Below are positions 1 through 9,120 of a stretch of DNA of 64,000 nt, in pieces. A program made the translations under genes and the position numbers. Source of the stretch: Myroides odoratimimus. Lineage in GTDB: Bacteria > Bacteroidota > Bacteroidia > Flavobacteriales > Flavobacteriaceae. Numbering within the stretch: position 1 is the stretch's first letter; each line of letters starts with the position of its first letter. Where the stretch lies: assembly GCF_001485415.1 (NCBI RefSeq), contig NZ_BCMQ01000002.1, positions 62,001-126,000 of the forward strand, written 5' to 3'. The notes beneath the pieces are model-generated. The model was not told the origin of the DNA, searched no databases, and worked only from the letters and a program-made list of their open reading frames with translations.

Positions 1-254
1 AATTTCTTTCGAAGCTCTAAATGATTGTATATCTCACCGTTAAAAACAATTACAAAATTTTGATCTATAGATGTCATAGGTTGATATCCTGCTTCTGTTA
101 GTTCAACAATGGCTAATCGTCTATGTCCTAAAAAAACAGTACTATTCTCTATATCAAAACTTTCAATAGCTCCACTATCTGGACCTCTATGATATATTGT
201 ATTTAATGTTGCTTCACCAAATGGTAAATTTATACTTCCTAAAATTCCACACAT
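1..254 (-). CDS. asnB: Asparagine synthase (glutamine-hydrolysing), N-terminal part
   Basis: Partial gene running off the left edge. The frame starts with ATG at 254 and reads MCGILGSINLPFG, so Cys2 is exposed as the N-terminal nucleophile of a class II glutamine amidotransferase. The family motifs YHRGPDSG and FNGEIYNH follow. The enzyme hydrolyses glutamine and amidates aspartate in the cytoplasm; in glycan loci such genes often serve sugar amidation, but the synthetase half is outside the window, so the acceptor cannot be judged. It starts 3 bases after the flippase stop, so it is translated from the same glycan operon. Confidence 0.85.
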   Translation of the reverse strand, partial: MCGILGSINLPFGEATLNTIYHRGPDSGAIESFDIENSTVFLGHRRLAIVELTEAGYQPMTSIDQNFVIVFNGEIYNHLELRKK

Positions 255-257
255 AAT

Positions 258-1484
258 TTAATATTTTTTTAATTGTTTCTCCCCACTCCACAGAATTAAA
301 GCAAAAACAATAAATGTTGAAATCAAATTAGTTCCTATAGCTCCCACTACTCCATATTTGGGTAACAATGTGAATATGGTTATTAAATTAACTACAGCCC
401 CAATAACCATAATTAAAAAACGTATTTTCTGTTTATTTAAAGCTACTAATAACATTTCGTACCCTGAATAAACAAAACTGAAAAATATAATCCCTAACAC
501 ACCGATATACGCTTGATTAATTGTTTCTGTTAAAGCTAACTTGGCTATTTTTTCTAAAACAAATTCTCTAAAAACATACATTACTCCTAAAATCAATACT
601 AGAATAGGAATAGCTATTTTTTGCAGAGAATGAAATACTATTCCTTTTTCTTCAACAGAAACATTTTTTATTTGATTTAATAATACTTGTGAAAACGCAA
701 GATTTAATAGAGCAAATGGAGCCACAATTAATAACAACCCTCTATACGTTCCATAAATATCTCCTTGAACTAAAAGTGGCAATAGTAACATTCCTCCCTG
801 AACAAAAGAAGCTGTAACTATATCCTGTAATCCATAATACTGTCTCGCTTTCCAAACAAGTAACAACTGTTTTTTAGTTAGAAGAACTGTAATATCTTTA
901 AACAAAGAAATACCTTTAGATAAATTAAGAAAAGTAGCTGTCGTTAATAGATTAAATAAAATCAATAAGTAAAAAATTGTATTGATTTCTAATGTTTCAA
1001 TATAAATTACATACCCCATTAGAGCAAAAATTAATAAAGAAAAAACAACATTTATCTTTAATTCAAAGCCAAACTGCCCTATTCCTTTTAAATAAGAAAA
1101 AAGAATATTATTAATACTAAAAACTACTCCTAAAATCCAACCTAAATATATTACATAACCATAACTATTAACTCCTAGAAAATCTAAAATCAAAATTACT
1201 CCAAATACTAAAAATGATAATATAGTAAGTATAAGAACTGATGCCTGTAACTCTTTACTATTATCCTTATCTATGTTTGTTTCTTTTATTAAATAAAACT
1301 GACTACCGAAGGGTAGAACTGATACCAAAATATTAGCCAACGAGTAAATAAATGAAAAAATTCCAAAAGGGATAATTCCTAATTTTGACAATAAAACAAT
1401 ACTAAGTAACCATCTTGATCCAAACTGTAATCCTAATGATAAATTATTAATAATAATATTTTTTATAAATTCCTTATTCATCAA
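258..1484 (-). CDS. Wzx-type oligosaccharide flippase / polysaccharide biosynthesis membrane protein
   Basis: 408 residues, almost entirely hydrophobic, with about 12 predicted membrane segments and a short polar tail (GEKQLKKY). This is the pattern of the MATE-like polysaccharide transporters (Wzx/RfbX) that flip lipid-linked repeat units across the inner membrane. It lies between the C5-epimerase-like lipoprotein, which it overlaps by 4 bases (ATGA type), and asnB, inside an operon with rfbC and rfbD, which supports an O-antigen or capsule role. It is somewhat short for the family. Substrate unknown; Wzx rather than another MOP transporter is inferred from context. Confidence 0.75.
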   Translation of the reverse strand: MMNKEFIKNIIINNLSLGLQFGSRWLLSIVLLSKLGIIPFGIFSFIYSLANILVSVLPFGSQFYLIKETNIDKDNSKELQASVLILTILSFLVFGVILILDFLGVNSYGYVIYLGWILGVVFSINNILFSYLKGIGQFGFELKINVVFSLLIFALMGYVIYIETLEINTIFYLLILFNLLTTATFLNLSKGISLFKDITVLLTKKQLLLVWKARQYYGLQDIVTASFVQGGMLLLPLLVQGDIYGTYRGLLLIVAPFALLNLAFSQVLLNQIKNVSVEEKGIVFHSLQKIAIPILVLILGVMYVFREFVLEKIAKLALTETINQAYIGVLGIIFFSFVYSGYEMLLVALNKQKIRFLIMVIGAVVNLITIFTLLPKYGVVGAIGTNLISTFIVFALILWSGEKQLKKY

Positions 1485-2962
1485 TCAATTACATTTTTTC
1501 TAATAGAATTTAAAATATACTCTACTTTATCATCTTGGTCAAATAACACATTTATTTCTCTCAAGCTCACGTTTCCTCTACTACCAACATCGAAACTTAT
1601 CTTTAACTTATTGGTAGCAAATGATACAGGAAAGTAGTTTATATCAATAAATGTATCGAATCCTCCTGTTTTATAATACTTTCTATTTTTATTATAGATA
1701 TCTTTATTGGTATATATTTTTTCCCAATTATCTTTTTCCCACACATAAATAGAATAATTGTGTGGTAAAGATTCTTCAGTAGGGCTATAAAAAACAATAC
1801 CTTCTATATTTCTTCGATACTTATCAAACTCTATTATTAGTTCATTATCTTTATTTTTTGTACTCCAAAAATTCCCCCAACTCCACAACTCATCAGTTAA
1901 CACATCTATATTTTCTTGTAATTTTAAAGAAGTTACTTTCTTAAATTTATCGAAATCATAATAACTATCAATTTTTCCAGTATCATACTTAATAAACTTA
2001 TGTGCATATTCTCGTAATATTGATTCATTAGTCCAATAATATAGAGTCAAAAGTTGATAAATCTCTAATTCATGATAATGATCTGGATCTTCATTAATTG
2101 CTGAAGCATATGTCTCATTCTTCATTTCTTCTACTCGAAATTTATTGTAATTTGAAGTAAAGAAAGAATCATACACATGAATTTTTGCTTTTAAAGTATT
2201 TATACCTTGATCAAAAAGACGTTTTGCATCATTATTACCTGTAACTCGATAACTATAATACAATCCTGCTAGCGAAAACATATACCCATTCAAAACATGT
2301 GATTTAGGATCTGCATATTCTTCATAAAAAGGATAACCATCCCAAAAATTTAAAACTCCTCCTTTATCTATTGAATAATCAAATGATTTCAAGAACTTAT
2401 TGGACATATCTAAATATCTATTATCTCTCGTTAAATTATAAGCTTGTAACATAATTACTACAGCGTATCCTTGTGACATAGCTGATGCCCATTTAGAAGG
2501 TAGTCGATAGTTTTCAACTTGTAGTTCCGTCTGTAAAACCGCAAAGTCTTCTATCAAAACTGCCTCGTTTAAGATATGTGAAGATATTTTTAAAAACTCT
2601 TCTTTACTATTCTCTGATTTAGTTTCTAAAAAATTAGCATGATATGCTAAAGCCACTTGACAAAAAGTAATTGGATAATAGTGATGCCCGCTATTATAAT
2701 AAATTAGAGGAATTTCTGCTTCAGATCTTTCTAAATTATCATACATAGCTATATTTGAACCAGAAAAGGGAAACTTAGGGTACAGACTATCATTATTAAA
2801 AACCTTTTTGTCTAAAAAATCAACTGCATTGAATCCTACTTTAACTGTATCTTCAACATTAAAAACATTATTTTCGGTACTAATATAAGTACTCACTGTA
2901 ACATCTCTTTTACATGAATAAAACAAAAGAGTTATTAATAAAATAAAATAAAAATCCTTCAT
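1481..2962 (-). CDS. D-glucuronyl C5-epimerase-like lipoprotein
   Basis: 493 residues. The N-terminus is a lipoprotein signal with lipobox FYSC (Cys17), so the product is exported and lipid-anchored. The middle carries hallmarks of the D-glucuronyl C5-epimerase C-terminal domain, an (alpha/alpha) barrel: LPSKWASAMSQGYAV around residues 155-170 and HVLNGYMFSLAGLY around 220-235. Known members epimerise glucuronate to iduronate in heparan-type polymers. The last 120 residues look like an added beta-rich carbohydrate-binding part (inference). It follows rfbD by 2 bases and overlaps the flippase. The family is fairly clear; whether it acts on glucuronate here is inference. Confidence 0.7.
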   Translation of the reverse strand: MKDFYFILLITLLFYSCKRDVTVSTYISTENNVFNVEDTVKVGFNAVDFLDKKVFNNDSLYPKFPFSGSNIAMYDNLERSEAEIPLIYYNSGHHYYPITFCQVALAYHANFLETKSENSKEEFLKISSHILNEAVLIEDFAVLQTELQVENYRLPSKWASAMSQGYAVVIMLQAYNLTRDNRYLDMSNKFLKSFDYSIDKGGVLNFWDGYPFYEEYADPKSHVLNGYMFSLAGLYYSYRVTGNNDAKRLFDQGINTLKAKIHVYDSFFTSNYNKFRVEEMKNETYASAINEDPDHYHELEIYQLLTLYYWTNESILREYAHKFIKYDTGKIDSYYDFDKFKKVTSLKLQENIDVLTDELWSWGNFWSTKNKDNELIIEFDKYRRNIEGIVFYSPTEESLPHNYSIYVWEKDNWEKIYTNKDIYNKNRKYYKTGGFDTFIDINYFPVSFATNKLKISFDVGSRGNVSLREINVLFDQDDKVEYILNSIRKNVID

Positions 2963-2964
2963 AT

Positions 2965-3738
2965 CTACATACCCAACACACTATACCTCGGTCTACTAGC
3001 CCTAGTAGGATATTCCTCAGTAGTGATTGGATTCACTTTTATATTAATATTATTCTCTTTAAATATGGATACCGCAAAGTCATACCAAGAGCAAATTACA
3101 TCGCCTCTATAATGATAAACCCCATAATCATGATTTCCTTGCATCAGAGACATTAAAAAATGACATAATTCTATTGCATGAGTAGGACAACCTATTTGAT
3201 CCATTACAACACTTACTTCACTTTTAGTCTCTGCTAATCTCAACATCGTCTTCTTAAAATTATGACCATAATCAGAGTACACCCATGAAGTACGCACGAT
3301 ATAGTAACGCTTCATATTCGCTTTTATGTATAATTCTCCCTTTAATTTAGAAGCACCATACACATTAATAGGATTTGGGATATCAGAGACAGTATAAGGA
3401 GTCTGTTTATGACCATCAAATACAAAGTCAGTAGACAGGTGCACTAACGTAGTATTGTATTGATTACATGCTCTTGTTAAGTGCATTACTCCTTCAGCAT
3501 TTACTTTATACGCTAATTCTTCCTCATCCTCTGCTCTATCTACAGCAGTATAAGCAGCTAAATTAAAACAATAATCAGGGTACACTTTACTGAAAACCTC
3601 ATCTATCGAAACTTCATTCGTTATATCTAACTGACTAGAATCAAAGAAAAAGAATTCCACTCCATCATATTCATGACTTATAGATTGTAAGCATTGTCCT
3701 ACTTGTCCTTTAGCCCCTGTAACTAATATCTTGATCAT
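2965..3738 (-). CDS. rfbD: dTDP-4-dehydrorhamnose reductase, C-terminally short
   Basis: 257 residues of an extended short-chain dehydrogenase. It has the nucleotide-binding motif TGAKGQVGQ (7-15), LSTDFVFDG (101-109) and the catalytic pair Tyr127/Lys131 in YGASK. RfbD reduces dTDP-4-keto-L-rhamnose to dTDP-L-rhamnose with NAD(P)H. The protein stops right after RPRYSVLGM, where family members normally continue for some 25-30 residues (an LD.kki...W motif). The next gene starts 2 bases after the stop, so the tail appears cut off at a gene junction. Its start overlaps the rfbC stop by 4 bases. Activity without the tail is uncertain. Confidence 0.85.
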   Translation of the reverse strand: MIKILVTGAKGQVGQCLQSISHEYDGVEFFFFDSSQLDITNEVSIDEVFSKVYPDYCFNLAAYTAVDRAEDEEELAYKVNAEGVMHLTRACNQYNTTLVHLSTDFVFDGHKQTPYTVSDIPNPINVYGASKLKGELYIKANMKRYYIVRTSWVYSDYGHNFKKTMLRLAETKSEVSVVMDQIGCPTHAIELCHFLMSLMQGNHDYGVYHYRGDVICSWYDFAVSIFKENNINIKVNPITTEEYPTRASRPRYSVLGM

Positions 3739-4283
3739 ATAGGTAAAGCATTTTCGAATAATGGTAATACCTTATCTTTATCAGAAACGATAACCTCATC
3801 AAGATTAAACTCCCAATCAATCCCTAAACTTGGATCATTATAGATGATACCCCCTTCAGATTCTTTATTATAAACGTTATCGCACTTATAAGCGAATATT
3901 GCCGTCTCACTCTTTACTAAAAAACCATGCGCGCACCCTCTAGGGATAAACACCTGTTTAAAATTATCTGCTGATAGCACTTGAGTGAACTGCTGTCCAT
4001 ATGTACTAGAGTCCTTGCGAAGATCCACTACTACATCTAATACCTCACCTTGTAATACTCTTACTAGCTTAGCTTGCTGATAAGCTCCTCTTTGGTAATG
4101 AAGCCCTCTTAGAACGCCCTTAGAAGACTTAGATTGGTTGTCTTGAATAAAACGTACAGCTAACCCTGTTTCTTTCGCAAAAACAGCCTCATTAAAGCTC
4201 TCTAAGAAATATCCTCGCTCATCGAAGAATACCTTTGGTTCTATGATAACACAATCTTGTATAGGAGTAGTAAATACCTTCAT
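3735..4283 (-). CDS. rfbC: dTDP-4-dehydrorhamnose 3,5-epimerase
   Basis: 182 residues, full length for the cupin-fold RfbC/RmlC family. Signatures seen are FFDERGYFLESF (19-30), RGLHYQ with the catalytic base His62, and GCAHGFLV. It epimerises C3 and C5 of dTDP-4-keto-6-deoxyglucose, the step before RfbD. It is the first visible gene of the glycan operon on this strand and overlaps rfbD. RfbA and RfbB, needed to make its substrate, are not in the window. Upstream lies the terminator of the neighbouring transcript, so rfbC probably begins a new unit. Confidence 0.93.
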   Translation of the reverse strand: MKVFTTPIQDCVIIEPKVFFDERGYFLESFNEAVFAKETGLAVRFIQDNQSKSSKGVLRGLHYQRGAYQQAKLVRVLQGEVLDVVVDLRKDSSTYGQQFTQVLSADNFKQVFIPRGCAHGFLVKSETAIFAYKCDNVYNKESEGGIIYNDPSLGIDWEFNLDEVIVSDKDKVLPLFENALPI

Positions 4284-4350
4284 CTTTTCAACTAAATTCT
4301 AAGACTATAAAATTACACTTAAATTCACAATTTAACATATAAATCAAAAT

Positions 4351-4380
4351 AAAAAGCCACCACATATATTCTGTGATGGC
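4351..4380 (-). terminator. Rho-independent terminator
   Basis: On the minus strand a 9-bp stem (GCCATCACA / TGTGGTGGC, two G-T pairs) is followed by TTTTT. It lies 30 bases after the stop of the 559-residue gene and ends the M23-GH3-unknown unit before the rfbC operon. Confidence 0.75.
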
Positions 4381-4409
4381 TCATTTATCTTAAACTATTT
4401 AGAATTTAA

Positions 4410-6089
4410 TTACTTAATATTAAATATCTGCTCTAGTATTTTAATGGTAATTAAGTAAGTAGGCTTTACTCCTGTTGTACCTAACCCTCCTGAAGCTAAT
4501 GTACTACCTGTCTCTAATGGGTTATCAGAAGCATAGTAAGCATATCTTACTTTCACATCAGGATTAATACTTTTTCTGATCTTAGAAGCAGACTGTATTG
4601 CTTTTTGGTAGTGAGCACCTTCCATCTCTAGACCGATTACACCCCATGTAGAATCGTGGAAGAACTTTAATAAATCCTTATTTTGAAGTGATGTCCCTAA
4701 TACAGTTACCATTGTTCCTCCAAATACAGGGATATCATCATTCTTAAACATATCTACTGTCAATTCATTGTCAAAAGGATAATTATCCCCTGTTCCCTCA
4801 TTAATATGAGCGAATGGAATCATGATATCTCCTTTACCTCCCACTAAGATACCTGCTTTACCCATGATAGATACAGATTCCACATCTATCATCGTTGTCT
4901 TTTTATAAGGCTTTAAAAGCTCATCAATCGTCTCATAAGCCTGCTCACCGAAAGCGTAATCCATAACGATAATCACAGGATACTCTCCTTCTATTTGCTG
5001 AGCCTTAAAGTTTGTAGTAGCGAAATCTATCTTAGCAGTATCGAAGATTTGTACGTCAATGTTCGTTCCTGACTCATCTCTTAAGAAAGTCATTCCTTCA
5101 TTTTCAGCGCGTTCATTAACCAAATCTCTAAGGTGTTTGTTCTCAGGCTTGCTAAGCTCTTCGTATACCTCTAGCTCAGAACTTACCTCTACTTCACTCT
5201 TTACAACTGAAGGAGCAAAGATAGAATTCATAACACTGTGCATATTCGCACTGATGATATGGATTGGACGTTCTAATAATCCTTTAGCTGTGAGCACCTC
5301 TTTAATTCTATCAGACCACATTTCTCCATAGATATGGTGTCCTAGACGTTCTCTAAGTAGTGGGCTAAAAGTGATTGTACGTTTATCGTTATACACATCC
5401 TCTTCTATCGCTAACTTTCCTAACCAGTAAATCACGTCTAAGAAACGGTCTGGATTCTCAGGAATAGCGAATTTCTCATATACATCTAGAACCTCAGCAA
5501 AAGAACGTCCTAATACATTAGCTAGGTGAGACATGATTACCTCTTTCTCCTCTAATTCTAAAAACTCTTCTTTTTTAGCTGCAGTTTCTATCTTTTTCCA
5601 ATCGCGAGTTACCTTACCATCTTCTCCTATCAATACACGATCTTTAATTTTATGCGATTCGATGAATATAAATGTCAAGTGAGTCAAAACATCATAGATA
5701 TCAGATCTACCTCTAGTGATCTCGATATTCATCTGTTCCTCATCTATTCGATAACAGTTTCTTCTTCTCTTAGGTGGTACTATAGCTGTAAAGTGAGAGA
5801 ATGAATACCCCTCATCAGATGTCAAGTTAATATAACGACACTCCTCTATTCCAATCGGAAGGCGTTCGATAACATATAACAATCCGTTTAACTCTACTTT
5901 TTCTTCTGCGATAGTACCATATATTTCTGGACGCAATTCTAATAGCGCTTCTCTTAATGTATCTCCTGACACTCCCATCGGTTTATAAAAACCTCTGTTA
6001 AACAAATGGCGCATTGTAATATACATACGCTCCACAGCTGCAGACGACACTTGCGCTCTCGTTCTAGATATATTCTTTATCTCTTTCAT
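4410..6089 (-). CDS. Conserved protein of unknown function with nucleoside-phosphorylase-like C-terminal domain
   Basis: 559 residues, no signal peptide or membrane segment. The first 300 residues are not recognised. From about residue 350 to the end the pattern resembles the purine nucleoside phosphorylase / AMP nucleosidase fold: MGKAGILVGGKGDIMIPFA, then FGGTMVTVLGTS and GLEMEGAHYQKAI, where the E-M-E triplet matches the ribose-binding loop. Phosphorolysis or hydrolysis of a nucleoside-like substrate is therefore possible but unproven. A strong Shine-Dalgarno (AAGGAGAAG) precedes the ATG, unusual in this lineage. It is the third gene of the M23-GH3 unit, 36 bases after GH3, and ends in a terminator. 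Confidence 0.6.
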   Translation of the reverse strand: MKEIKNISRTRAQVSSAAVERMYITMRHLFNRGFYKPMGVSGDTLREALLELRPEIYGTIAEEKVELNGLLYVIERLPIGIEECRYINLTSDEGYSFSHFTAIVPPKRRRNCYRIDEEQMNIEITRGRSDIYDVLTHLTFIFIESHKIKDRVLIGEDGKVTRDWKKIETAAKKEEFLELEEKEVIMSHLANVLGRSFAEVLDVYEKFAIPENPDRFLDVIYWLGKLAIEEDVYNDKRTITFSPLLRERLGHHIYGEMWSDRIKEVLTAKGLLERPIHIISANMHSVMNSIFAPSVVKSEVEVSSELEVYEELSKPENKHLRDLVNERAENEGMTFLRDESGTNIDVQIFDTAKIDFATTNFKAQQIEGEYPVIIVMDYAFGEQAYETIDELLKPYKKTTMIDVESVSIMGKAGILVGGKGDIMIPFAHINEGTGDNYPFDNELTVDMFKNDDIPVFGGTMVTVLGTSLQNKDLLKFFHDSTWGVIGLEMEGAHYQKAIQSASKIRKSINPDVKVRYAYYASDNPLETGSTLASGGLGTTGVKPTYLITIKILEQIFNIK

Positions 6090-6125
6090 ATACTTCTCCT
6101 TTTTACGTCTTATTATTTCTTTTTA

Positions 6126-7613
6126 CTAATATAATTTTAATTGATCAGCGATGATTCTATCATTGCTTAATCTAGGCAACTTATTTTGCCCTCCTAGCTT
6201 TCCTATACTTTTCATATAATTATTAAAGCCTTCTTGTTTTACTTTAGAGATGACTAATGTCTTCAACACCTTTCCTACAATTAGATCATCATAATACATA
6301 TTCTGCTTTCTTAGAGCATTATCTATCTTTAAAGCAAAAGCTTCTAAATCCTCAGGTTCATTGCCGAACTCTATCAACCATTCATGGTAAGGCAATCCCT
6401 CTTCTGGACTAATCTGTGGTGCTACAGTAAACTCATTAACCGTTACTGACGTACCCTCCATAGCTTCTTGTATAGCAGACTCTACCTCCTTACCGATCAC
6501 ATGTTCTCCGAATGCAGAGATAAAATGCTTTATACGCCCAGATACCACTACTCTATAAGGTTTCAGGTTAACGAACTGTACCGTATCACCGATATTATAT
6601 CCCCATAGTCCAGCGTTGGTAGAGATAATTAATACATAATTCACACCTAGCTCTACCTCTCCTATCGTATATCTTCTAGCATTCTCATTAAAGAACTCCT
6701 CTACTTTTATAAACTCATAGAAGATACCTGCATTTAGCAACAATAACATCCCTTTCTCTGTCTGTGTATCTTGATAAGCGAAGAATCCTTCAGAAGCAGG
6801 GAACAACTCTATAGATGGTACCTTACGTCCGATCATTTGTTCAAATTTACCTCTATAAGGCTCATAGTTTACACCTCCATAAATGAACAAATTAAAGTTA
6901 GGAAATATATCCCCTACAGGTTTACCTTTTTTCTCCTTTAGTTTTTCGAAGTACATCTGTACCCAGCTCGGAATACCAGAGATCACACTCATATTCTGAT
7001 CTACTGTCTCTTCCACGATAGCATCTACTTTAGTCTCCCAGTCCTCTATACAGTTTGTTTCTAGACTAGGCAGTCTATTCTTCTGTAAATAAGCAGGAAC
7101 ATAGTGAGCTACTATCCCTGATAATCTACCTAATTTTATACCATTTTTCTCATCTAGTATAGGGCTCCCTTGTAAGAAGATCATTTTACCATTTACGAAG
7201 TCCGCTTTACCTGTCTCATATACATAAGCTAATATTGCATTACGAGCAGCTTCTATATGATACGGCATAGACTCTTTGGTTAATGGGATATACTTAGCCC
7301 CCGAAGTTGTACCCGAAGTCTTTGCGAAATATAAAGGTTTACCTTTCCACAACACATCACTCTCACCAGCTACTACTCTATCTACATAAGGTCTTAATCC
7401 TTCATAATCTCTGATGGGTACATGTTTTACGAAATCTTCGTAGCTATTAATATAAGCAAAATTATGGTCTTTTCCAAATGCCGTATGCTTAGCATCCTCT
7501 AACAATTGTTCAAAAACCTTCTTTTGCGTATTAATAGGATCATTGACCCACTTCTGTGTTTTCTTATGTATAATTGAAGCAAATACTTTAGCCCCAAATG
7601 ATTTTATTGACAT
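6126..7613 (-). CDS. GH3-family adenylating enzyme
   Basis: 495 residues covering the whole GH3 fold of the ANL adenylating superfamily. The ATP-binding loop TSGTTSGAKYIPL is at 99-111; FPASEGFFAYQ and GYNIGDTVQF correspond to the second and third nucleotide motifs. Plant GH3 enzymes join amino acids to acyl acids such as auxin; bacterial homologues are common in Bacteroidota but their substrates are unknown. It starts 6 bases after the M23 gene, so the two are co-transcribed. An acyl-acid amido-synthetase activity is inference from family. Confidence 0.85.
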   Translation of the reverse strand: MSIKSFGAKVFASIIHKKTQKWVNDPINTQKKVFEQLLEDAKHTAFGKDHNFAYINSYEDFVKHVPIRDYEGLRPYVDRVVAGESDVLWKGKPLYFAKTSGTTSGAKYIPLTKESMPYHIEAARNAILAYVYETGKADFVNGKMIFLQGSPILDEKNGIKLGRLSGIVAHYVPAYLQKNRLPSLETNCIEDWETKVDAIVEETVDQNMSVISGIPSWVQMYFEKLKEKKGKPVGDIFPNFNLFIYGGVNYEPYRGKFEQMIGRKVPSIELFPASEGFFAYQDTQTEKGMLLLLNAGIFYEFIKVEEFFNENARRYTIGEVELGVNYVLIISTNAGLWGYNIGDTVQFVNLKPYRVVVSGRIKHFISAFGEHVIGKEVESAIQEAMEGTSVTVNEFTVAPQISPEEGLPYHEWLIEFGNEPEDLEAFALKIDNALRKQNMYYDDLIVGKVLKTLVISKVKQEGFNNYMKSIGKLGGQNKLPRLSNDRIIADQLKLY

Positions 7614-7619
7614 ATTCTC

Positions 7620-8501
7620 TTATTCTAAATCTATAAATAATGAGCTATCTAATGGATAGGCATCTTTCCATAATTCGAAGTGGAAGTATTTTGTAGAAGC
7701 ATTTAATGCGGTAGCCTCACTACTTCCATCAAAAAGACCGATTACTTCTCCTGACCTTACACTTTCATATTCTCCTTTAGTAAGAGAAGTTAAGTGTTTA
7801 TATACAGATATTAAACCTTCATCGTGTAGCAAGATGATTGTATAACCATCTTTTATAGTCCAGTCTACGAATAACACTGTGCCTTTACTAATCGCTTTTA
7901 CAGGTGTATTAGCAGGGGCTCTAAAGTCCACACCGAAGTGCATTGCTCTACTATCGTATTTTCTAACTATTTCTGCATTAATTGGGCTAAACAGGACTTG
8001 GCTAACTTTAGGTTTACTCTCTTCGAAGAGATTATACTTATCCTCTAGTCGAACCATTTCTCTTAGCTTCATATCTGTTTCACTAGGATCTTTATGCTCG
8101 ATTTGATTTAATGGTTTCTGAGTTAACTTTAAAGAGTCTATACTAGCCTCTGTCACCTGTATTTCTCCTAACAAGGCACTTTTGATTGCACTTAGATACT
8201 GTTGATTCTGTCTAGACTCATTCTCTAGCGAATCTACTTTCAGAGCTAATTCGACTGCCTTTTGTTTTAGCTCAGCAGAAGAATACCCAGGTATATATTC
8301 CTTTAACGGAGTTAATACCAACATCAAAACAGTTGATAGAATAAATAAAAATACCAATGTAGTACTGGCACCAAAAACATTAAGTAAATTAAGCTTAAAA
8401 GACTTTACATCTTCGAACGTCTTATCATTAACGATAACAATACGGTATTTACTTAAAAGTGTATTTTTCCACTTTTTTCTTTTATGTCCCTTTCCTAACA
8501 T
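7620..8501 (-). CDS. Membrane-anchored M23 (LytM-type) peptidase, possibly degenerate
   Basis: 293 residues: basic N-terminus, one membrane helix at about 44-64, a short coiled coil (75-115) and a LytM domain (170-293) facing the periplasm. Zinc ligands His188 and Asp192 (HFGVD) are present, as are the YKHL motif (His236) and the last metal His274. The usual HxH reads Tyr272-Phe-His274, so the catalytic first His is replaced by Tyr. Either activity is lost, as in EnvC/NlpD-type regulators of amidases, or catalysis is altered. It is divergent from tatA and heads a unit with GH3. Confidence 0.85.
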   Translation of the reverse strand: MLGKGHKRKKWKNTLLSKYRIVIVNDKTFEDVKSFKLNLLNVFGASTTLVFLFILSTVLMLVLTPLKEYIPGYSSAELKQKAVELALKVDSLENESRQNQQYLSAIKSALLGEIQVTEASIDSLKLTQKPLNQIEHKDPSETDMKLREMVRLEDKYNLFEESKPKVSQVLFSPINAEIVRKYDSRAMHFGVDFRAPANTPVKAISKGTVLFVDWTIKDGYTIILLHDEGLISVYKHLTSLTKGEYESVRSGEVIGLFDGSSEATALNASTKYFHFELWKDAYPLDSSLFIDLE

Positions 8502-8654
8502 CTGTACCTATTTTACTACACAAATATAATAATTATAAAATTTGACTCTATCACTTTACCTAAATATTCACAGTTTAAAAGAAAATTCCTTACTACATAA
8601 ACGTTAAAAGTTAAATAAAACCTATTACGAATAAACGTTTTACATTTTTCTTAC

Positions 8655-8662
8655 TATATTTG
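8655..8662 (+). promoter_or_regulatory. -7 box of the tatA promoter
   Basis: TATATTTG matches the Bacteroidota TAnnTTTG -7 consensus and lies 29 bases before the tatA ATG. No clear TTTG -33 element is seen at the expected distance. Confidence 0.4.
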
Positions 8663-8691
8663 TCGCTACTTAATGTTTCAAAAAGATTATT

Positions 8692-8907
8692 ATGAACTCA
8701 TTACACATATTTTTAGGAATGGTTGGGCCATGGCAAATTATAGTTATTGTAGCTATCATTCTATTGTTATTCGGAGGTAAAAAAATCCCTGAATTAATGA
8801 GAGGACTTGGTTCTGGTATCAAAGAATTTAAAGATGCTACTAGAGACGAAAACGCTCAACAGACAACTAAAAAAGAGAATACACAAGATAACTCTAAGAC
8901 AGAATAA
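8692..8907 (+). CDS. tatA: Twin-arginine translocase subunit TatA/E
   Basis: 71 residues with one N-terminal membrane helix (about 12-28), the hinge [18 protein letters not shown] and an amphipathic helix followed by a charged, glutamine-rich tail. This is the complete TatA/TatE layout; the protein polymerises to form the pore for folded proteins carrying a twin-arginine signal. tatB/tatC are not adjacent. It is a single-gene unit with its own -7 box and a strong terminator, divergent from the M23 gene. Confidence 0.93.
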   Translation: MNSLHIFLGMVGPWQIIVIVAIILLLFGGKKIPELMRGLGSGIKEFKDATRDENAQQTTKKENTQDNSKTE

Positions 8908-8933
8908 TTCTGTTCTAAACTTATATATTTTAC

Positions 8934-8966
8934 GCGTTATATGGCTTGCCGTATAACGCTTTTTTT
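8934..8966 (+). terminator. Rho-independent terminator of tatA
   Basis: Perfect 8-bp stem GCGTTATA / TATAACGC with an inner GG/CC extension, followed by seven T. It is 26 bases after the tatA stop. Confidence 0.85.
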
Positions 8967-8989
8967 GTTTCTATACATCACTATAGCTC

Positions 8990-9027
8990 AAAAAAAAGTA
9001 CCTATCTTGACAATAAAAGATAGGCAC
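8990..9027 (-). terminator. Rho-independent terminator (tex or a small RNA)
   Basis: On the minus strand an 11-bp stem with one mismatch (GTGCCTATCTT / AAGATAGGTAC) is followed by eight T. It lies 290 bases beyond the tex stop and about 100 bases after a sigma-54-like promoter, so it may end either transcript. Confidence 0.7.
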
Positions 9028-9120
9028 TTCACTTATAAAACATAATAAAAACACTACTTACCTGCTTGTTTTCTTTTTCAATAACAACATTATTGTTTTC
9101 AAACTCAAGTACCAATTTAA

